A stretch of DNA of 36,627 nt, taken from positions 1 through 36,627 of the forward strand of contig NZ_BOLP01000022.1 of assembly GCF_016861695.1 (NCBI RefSeq). The letters are read 5' to 3'. Shown here in pieces: positions 32,111 through 36,627 of the stretch (positions within the stretch are counted from its first letter, which is position 1; the number at the start of each line of letters is the position of its first letter). The DNA is from Levilactobacillus andaensis (GTDB lineage Bacteria > Bacillota > Bacilli > Lactobacillales > Lactobacillaceae). The notes beneath the pieces are model-generated. The model was not told the origin of the DNA and searched no databases. It worked only from the letters and a program-made list of their open reading frames with translations. The position numbers were made by a program, and so were the translations under genes.

Positions 32111-34723
32111 TTAATCCCGTTGGCGGCGCTGTCCCCGGCGCCAACGCCAATCCAATAGTCCAAACGCTGCGATACCTAGCACCGAAGCGCTGACACCAAT
32201 ATGCGCCCCCGGAACGTGATAACTTAGCCGCACATCATTGGTCCCTGGCCGCAAAGAAATTCCCATGAGACCATTCAAGAGTCGATGAGGGGTCACCCGG
32301 CGCCCGTTAACTGTGGCCTGCCAGCCCGTATCATACGGAATACTGAGGAAAAGCTCCTGCCGCCGTTTGGAACCAGTCACGGTTCCAACCAGTTCGGTCT
32401 TAAAATGACTTGCGACCGTGTGTAACGCCAGCGGTTGTTGCCGAACCGTTTGGACCAACCGATCAAAGGATGTGGTCCTGAGGCTCATGACCTGCATTTT
32501 ATAGACCGCATCCGGATATTTAGCCGCAAACTTAACGGTAATCGTTTGGCCCCGCTTGAAGTCACCTAGCTTGGCGAGCAATTCGTGACCATCGACACTT
32601 GGCGTTAACCCAACTAGCTTACCGTCAACCTTCATGGTCGAAAACTTGGTAGCCCCGGTCGCCCACATGTAGGTCGACCCATTAGTTGTGGCCGTTAATT
32701 TCAAAACGTGATGATACCTATAGGTGGTCGGCACGCCCTTGATCTCTGTGACGTGTTTGACTGCATCGGTACCCAGCTTGGCTTGCGTGAAGTACGCCTG
32801 CCTGCTAGGGGCCAGTGCCTGCATCACGGCTTCTTGATTGCGTAGTGCGTTGGTGCCTAACTTAACGGTTGCCAGCGCCGATGACACAGCAAATCCCATG
32901 CCACTGTAACTACTAGTTGCTGTCGTCTGCGCACTGTTCGTCGTCAAATGAACCGTATCCTTAACGCCCAACAACAGTTCCGTCAAAGGCGTCAACCCCG
33001 CCGAACCGATCCGCCGAACGTTGTCACTGACTAATCCCAGTTGTTTCAGCGTCCGCCGTGTCTGTTCCGTTAACGTCGAACTGTACGACGCCACCCCGTG
33101 AAAGTTAAAGAGCAGGCTGTCATTGTAATTGTTGTAGGTTCCCTGATAGGCTCGATTGATCAATGTATTGTCATTTTGAACCCGGTAAAGTTGGCCATCC
33201 GGGTCATTTACCCGGCCCATCTGCTGGTTTTCGTTCTGGTAAGCCTTGATATAGGCCGCTTGGTTGCCAAAATTAGTGGTTCCCATGGTCAGGACAAAGT
33301 TGCCGCCGACCTCCGTTAATATCAGCCCACCGAGTAACCATTTGCGCCACATCCCCTGTGTCGCAAAGATGACCAGTGCCGTGAAGATGACGTAAATTGC
33401 GGCGATGGTCAGACTCTGCCAGTGAATCTGCTGAATGTTGTCGTAGTACTTTGCCAGTTTCGCAGAATGTCCCCGCACCAGGTCAGCCATTATCACAACT
33501 AGCCTTGCGCCCACAACCATGCTGACCACCTGAAAACCGGGCAAGCCCCATTGCCACCCACGGCGGATTGCCCGCGGATTCTTCTGCCACGACGCAAAGG
33601 CCAACATGACCATGACGAAACTAAAGAAGAAGACGTTCCGAAAAGGAAAACCGGCCGGCGCCTGCATCAAATGCCAAACAGTATTGAACACCCGGACCCA
33701 CATTGCCAAGAACAACGTGAGCAGGAGAGCCCCCGCCGACCACTTTTCCCGGCGAGAGATTCGGGGATGAACGAAGTAGACCAGGACCAACAGCACCACC
33801 GCACTAGATGCAAAGACGGTCGGTGCGTGCCACAGCCGCTGGGCATAGTTGGTCGCCCCCACACCAAATTGCGTAAAGAATTCTAACCCAAACTCCGGAA
33901 CGATTCGGAAGTTTAACGGGTCCGGCGTCTGCTTTGCCGTTAACAGCATCCCTAATCCCGTTGGAATCAGCACGATGGCGGCACTCAAGCCACTCAGTAA
34001 GCCACTCAACATGAACTGAGTCAGGCGCCCCCACCACGCTTTGGTCTGGCCCGGTTGCTTGTCAGTCAGCCAACCGTAAAAGACATAGGCGAAATAAAGG
34101 ACCGCAAACAGACACGTCATGTACCCCAAGTAGTAATTTGTCAAAATACTAGCGAGCAGCCAACCGAAGAATTGGCCGGGTCGTTGTTCCCAGACTAAAC
34201 GGTCAATCCCATCTGTCACCAGCGGCAAAATAATCAACGCGTCCAACCACATGAAGTCAAAGTAGTTCAGCGCCACGAAGCCACAGAAACTAAAGGCCAG
34301 TGCAAAGACAACCGTTAAGCATTGCGTCGTGTGAAAATGACGCTGTAAGTACCAGCTCATGGTCGCGGCAATTGTCGCAATTTTTAACATGATGATCAAA
34401 CTGGCCGCCACCGGAACCTGGGCCGCACTGAAGAACACGACAATCAGGTTAAATGGGCTCAACAGGTAATAGGCTACCGTGGGGACCACCGAACCACCCA
34501 AAGACTGGGAGAAGGAGTAGAGGTGAAAGACCTGGTACTTAAACGCATGTTGCATGGCCGTTAAGAATGGGATGTACTGCGTTCCCATGTCACTCATTAA
34601 TAAGCTATGATTGCCCAGGGGACTGATTCCCCAATAACTGAAGACGCTCACAACGACCAGTAAGGCCAGCACCCACGCTAACCCCACATTTTGCCATAAC
34701 CGCTTCCGTTCCAACTGCTGCAT
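32111..34723 (-). CDS. YfhO family GT-C membrane glycosyltransferase
   Basis: A protein of about 870 aa with a YfhO layout: around 12-13 membrane segments in the first ~480 residues, a large extracytoplasmic domain (about 485-835), and one final helix (ASVLGIAAFGLLDW) with a basic tail. SDMGTQYIPFLTAM in the first outer loop carries the Asp typical of GT-C catalytic loops. In B. subtilis YfhO works with CsbB to glycosylate lipoteichoic acid from a C55-P-sugar. Here a CsbB-like gene lies two genes upstream. The frame extends five codons to a GTG; ATG 34723 with GGAG close upstream is chosen. Acceptor polymer is unknown. Confidence 0.88.
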   Translation of the reverse strand: MQQLERKRLWQNVGLAWVLALLVVVSVFSYWGISPLGNHSLLMSDMGTQYIPFLTAMQHAFKYQVFHLYSFSQSLGGSVVPTVAYYLLSPFNLIVVFFSAAQVPVAASLIIMLKIATIAATMSWYLQRHFHTTQCLTVVFALAFSFCGFVALNYFDFMWLDALIILPLVTDGIDRLVWEQRPGQFFGWLLASILTNYYLGYMTCLFAVLYFAYVFYGWLTDKQPGQTKAWWGRLTQFMLSGLLSGLSAAIVLIPTGLGMLLTAKQTPDPLNFRIVPEFGLEFFTQFGVGATNYAQRLWHAPTVFASSAVVLLVLVYFVHPRISRREKWSAGALLLTLFLAMWVRVFNTVWHLMQAPAGFPFRNVFFFSFVMVMLAFASWQKNPRAIRRGWQWGLPGFQVVSMVVGARLVVIMADLVRGHSAKLAKYYDNIQQIHWQSLTIAAIYVIFTALVIFATQGMWRKWLLGGLILTEVGGNFVLTMGTTNFGNQAAYIKAYQNENQQMGRVNDPDGQLYRVQNDNTLINRAYQGTYNNYNDSLLFNFHGVASYSSTLTEQTRRTLKQLGLVSDNVRRIGSAGLTPLTELLLGVKDTVHLTTNSAQTTATSSYSGMGFAVSSALATVKLGTNALRNQEAVMQALAPSRQAYFTQAKLGTDAVKHVTEIKGVPTTYRYHHVLKLTATTNGSTYMWATGATKFSTMKVDGKLVGLTPSVDGHELLAKLGDFKRGQTITVKFAAKYPDAVYKMQVMSLRTTSFDRLVQTVRQQPLALHTVASHFKTELVGTVTGSKRRQELFLSIPYDTGWQATVNGRRVTPHRLLNGLMGISLRPGTNDVRLSYHVPGAHIGVSASVLGIAAFGLLDWRWRRGQRRQRD

Positions 34724-34741
34724 TCTTCTCCACCCCACAAT

Positions 34742-35386
34742 TTATTCTTGCGTCTGTTGTTGCCGCCGCTTAGTGACGCGTTCTAGCACGCTGACAATCT
34801 GTAACCACCAGCCACTGGCCAACAACAAGCTTCCCAGCACATCGCTAGGATAATGATCACGTAACCCTAAACGAGCGAATAACACCCCGAGAAGCACGAT
34901 TGCCGTCATCGTAATGACACTCCAGCTCAACCAGCTCCGTCCCAGCCACTGCATCATGAGCGTCCAGACGATGAACACGAACAGGGCTGTGCTGAAGACG
35001 TGCCCGCTGGGAAAACTAAACCCCGTGTCGGGCACGACCTGCTGCAATGGTCGCATCCGCCCCACTAACGTCTTGATTACCAACAATAACCCGTCACCGG
35101 TCACGATTGCCGTCAGGGTCGCCAACGACCAGCCGTACTGCCGAATCCGCCACAGAAATAATGCTAAAACTACACCTAAGCCACTGGTAACTAGCGGACT
35201 TCCTATTAGGGTCAACCATTCCCACACCCGGACATGCTGACCGAGCACACTCGTACTAAATGCCGTTAACCATTGGTGGTCCAACTGCATCAGCGGCGCA
35301 AACTGAATTTTGACCAAAATTGCTAGAATCCCCAGCAAGCCGAAACACCCTAAGGCCAGTTGCTGGTTTCTTTCCGTCAATGTCAT
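34742..35386 (-). CDS. PAP2 family lipid phosphatase
   Basis: A 214-aa membrane phosphatase with about six helices and all three PAP2 signatures: K105-x6-R112-P113, P126-S-G-H129, and R172-x5-H178-x3-D182. Such enzymes act on undecaprenyl pyrophosphate (BcrC/PgpB type) or phosphatidylglycerol phosphate. Its position between a polyprenyl-phosphate glycosyltransferase and YfhO favours a C55-PP substrate, by inference. ATG start with AGGAGG 6 nt upstream; the ribosome site overlaps the stop codon of the preceding gene. Confidence 0.93.
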   Translation of the reverse strand: MTLTERNQQLALGCFGLLGILAILVKIQFAPLMQLDHQWLTAFSTSVLGQHVRVWEWLTLIGSPLVTSGLGVVLALFLWRIRQYGWSLATLTAIVTGDGLLLVIKTLVGRMRPLQQVVPDTGFSFPSGHVFSTALFVFIVWTLMMQWLGRSWLSWSVITMTAIVLLGVLFARLGLRDHYPSDVLGSLLLASGWWLQIVSVLERVTKRRQQQTQE

Positions 35387-35396
35387 TGTTCTCCTC

Positions 35397-36338
35397 CTAG
35401 CGTTTATCCTTGATCAGATACTGGGGCCGGTGCTTGGTCTCCAAGTAGATCCGGCCAACGTACTTGCCCAGAATGCCTAAACATAGCAGCTGCAGGCCCC
35501 CGAGCATCAAGATGATGGCCACTAATGACGGCCAGCCAGCCGTGGGATTGCCAAATAGCAGCGCGCGAAAGACAATCCACAGCATGCCTAGAATGGCCCC
35601 CACAAATGACAGGCCCCCCAGCCAAGAGGCGATGGCCAAGGGCACTTCGGAATAGTCCATGATGCCCTCAAGCGAATAATCCAGCAGTTGCCGCATGGAC
35701 CAGTGGGTCTTCCCCGCCACCCGATCCTGATGATGGAAGGTCAGGTACTTAGTCTTGAATCCAACCCAGCTGAAGATTCCCTTGGAAAATCGGTTGTACT
35801 CGGGCATGTCGATAATTGCCTGCACAACGGGCCGACGCATGAGCCGATAGTCCCGGGCACCCGGAACGATTTGAACTTGGGAGATGTAATTGATCACGTG
35901 GTAAAAGGCCTGTGACAGTTTTGACCGTAACCAGGGCTCACCGGTTCGGTCAGAACGCTTGGTCGCAACCACGTCGTAGTCCGTTTCCATCAGGGTCTCA
36001 ATCATTGTTGGCAGCAGTTCTGGTGGGTCCTGCAAGTCAACATCCATGACGGCAACAAAATCTCCCTGGGCGACTTTTAGGCCGGCCAACAAGGCAGCTT
36101 CCTTGCCGAAATTCCGCGAGAAATTCACGTAATGAACGGCCTCGGGATTGGCGGCATGGAGGTATTGCATCTGCTTTAAGGAGTCATCACTGGAGCCGTC
36201 ATTGACGAACCAATACTCCCATTGAAATTGATCACGATGACGGTTAAACTCCGTCATAATTTGTTCAACGCGTTTATAAAATAGCGGCAGGCTCTCTTGC
36301 TCGTTATAGCAAGGCACCACGATAGAAATTAATTGCAT
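35397..36338 (-). CDS. CsbB/GtrB-like polyprenyl-phosphate glycosyltransferase
   Basis: A 313-aa family 2 glycosyltransferase that charges undecaprenyl phosphate with a sugar on the cytosolic face. Motifs: VVPCYNEQES near the N-terminus, V45-N-D-G-S-S50, the metal site M98-D-V-D101 followed by LQDPPE, RDYRLM, and the KTHWS motif. Two C-terminal membrane helices (about 230-255 and 262-290) and a basic end follow, as in GtrB and CsbB. The frame opens at a GTG seven codons upstream, but ATG 36338 with AAAGGAG 8 nt before it is the start. It is the first gene of the block, only about 20 bp after a terminator-like hairpin. Sugar identity unknown. Confidence 0.94.
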   Translation of the reverse strand: MQLISIVVPCYNEQESLPLFYKRVEQIMTEFNRHRDQFQWEYWFVNDGSSDDSLKQMQYLHAANPEAVHYVNFSRNFGKEAALLAGLKVAQGDFVAVMDVDLQDPPELLPTMIETLMETDYDVVATKRSDRTGEPWLRSKLSQAFYHVINYISQVQIVPGARDYRLMRRPVVQAIIDMPEYNRFSKGIFSWVGFKTKYLTFHHQDRVAGKTHWSMRQLLDYSLEGIMDYSEVPLAIASWLGGLSFVGAILGMLWIVFRALLFGNPTAGWPSLVAIILMLGGLQLLCLGILGKYVGRIYLETKHRPQYLIKDKR

Positions 36339-36358
36339 CCGATTCACTCCTTTAACCA

Positions 36359-36414
36359 CAAAAAAGCACTTAGCTCTTATGGAAATTAACTGTCTCCATA
36401 ATAACTAAGTGCTT
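36359..36414 (-). terminator. Terminator-like hairpin immediately upstream of the CsbB-like gene
   Basis: On the minus strand AAGCACTTAG pairs with CTAAGTGCTT (36364-36373 with 36405-36414), and within it TTATGGA pairs with TCCATAA. A TTTTTT tract follows at the base. The T-tract ends about 20 bp before the ATG, leaving room for only the ribosome site. It is either the terminator of a gene beyond the window or an attenuator in the leader of this operon. Confidence 0.75.
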
Positions 36415-36551
36415 AATCATCAAATACTGTGACCAAAAGAGATTAATCTGAGAATTTATCAGATTCCTAATTTGCGGTTTTTATTGAACGACTAAAGGTT
36501 GAAAGTATCCAAATACTGTTTAAGCCCGGTATAACAAAGATATTACCGTAA
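36415..36551. other. Upstream region of the glycosyltransferase operon, no gene
   Basis: No coding frame with a ribosome site is seen. A 7-bp inverted repeat AATCTGA/TCAGATT (about 36445-36465) and AT-rich strings such as GATAAAT occur on the minus strand, but I find no convincing -35/-10 pair. Confidence 0.4.
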
Positions 36552-36627
36552 AAATTAGGCAACTCAGTCCATCCTTCGCCTTACCGGCCGCCAGATATGG
36601 GCTGGAACGGTGCGGACACAACTTGAA
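36552..36627 (+). repeat. Composite intergenic repeat, copy 5 (left end only, cut by window)
   Basis: The left edge AAATTAGGCAACTCAGTCC leads into module A with CGCCTTACCGGCCGCCAGAT and GGGCTGGAACGGTGCGGACA, matching copy 3 almost base for base. The window ends inside the element, so its right part is not visible. Confidence 0.8.

Noticed and set aside
2764..36627. The palindromic repeats as a CRISPR array or as attachment sites
   Set aside because: They are dispersed, not tandem, have no regular spacers, no cas genes nearby and no integrase gene.

Overview
The window looks like a chromosomal segment of a lactic acid bacterium of the family Lactobacillaceae. The evidence is the gene order dnaX-yaaK-recR-yaaL ... 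tmk-yaaQ-holB-yabA-rsmI, a class Ib nrdHEF set, strong AGGAGG-type ribosome sites, a short minus-strand SRP RNA, and a fairly high G+C content for the family. A Levilactobacillus-like organism is my best guess, but the sequence alone does not fix the genus. No plasmid, phage, CRISPR, tRNA or transposase gene is visible.

Layout. (1) 1-7180, minus strand: a housekeeping chain read right to left as tmk, yaaQ/darA, holB, yabA, rsmI and an acyl-ACP thioesterase. After a repeat-filled gap come tsaB, rimI and tsaD (tRNA t6A synthesis). (2) 7348-15758, minus strand: a six-gene exopolysaccharide operon with the content and order of the Listeria pss system. It encodes a GH8 lipoprotein, a polytopic membrane protein, a deacetylase-like membrane-anchored protein, a BcsA-like synthase without PilZ, a BcsB-like protein, and a membrane protein with a degenerate GGDEF domain. 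That domain has lost its catalytic loop but keeps a c-di-GMP I-site RxxD. The operon sits between yaaL and tmk, which are normally neighbours. (3) 16214-19976, minus strand: yaaL, recR, yaaK and dnaX, then the SRP RNA gene with its own promoter and terminator. (4) 20402-21563, minus strand: tadA and an RsmC-like methyltransferase. (5) 21627-25853, plus strand: nrdH, nrdE and nrdF behind two NrdR-type boxes, with a terminator-like hairpin after nrdH and a 0.5-kb repeat-bearing insert between nrdE and nrdF. (6) 25857-27607: a 3-hydroxyacyl-CoA dehydrogenase (-) divergent from a LOG-family phosphoribohydrolase (+). (7) 28173-36338, minus strand: an envelope block of a CsbB/GtrB-like polyprenyl-phosphate glycosyltransferase, a PAP2 phosphatase, a YfhO-family GT-C protein, a DedA protein and MprF.

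The intergenic space is dominated by a family of structured repeats. A left module (A, marked by a 12-bp inverted repeat CAGATATGGGCT / AGCCCATATCTG), a middle hairpin and a right module (B, with CCAGGGAT / ATCCCTGG-type arms) together form a composite of roughly 270-480 bp. There are four A-B composites, one A module cut by the right window edge, and two solo B modules that flank the SRP RNA gene. The copies differ mainly by loss of hairpin interiors or arms.

The most interesting biology is the c-di-GMP-type polysaccharide operon placed inside the replication/recombination gene chain. Next are the composite repeat family, and the envelope block, which could form a complete undecaprenyl-phosphate sugar cycle (charge, use, dephosphorylate, return).
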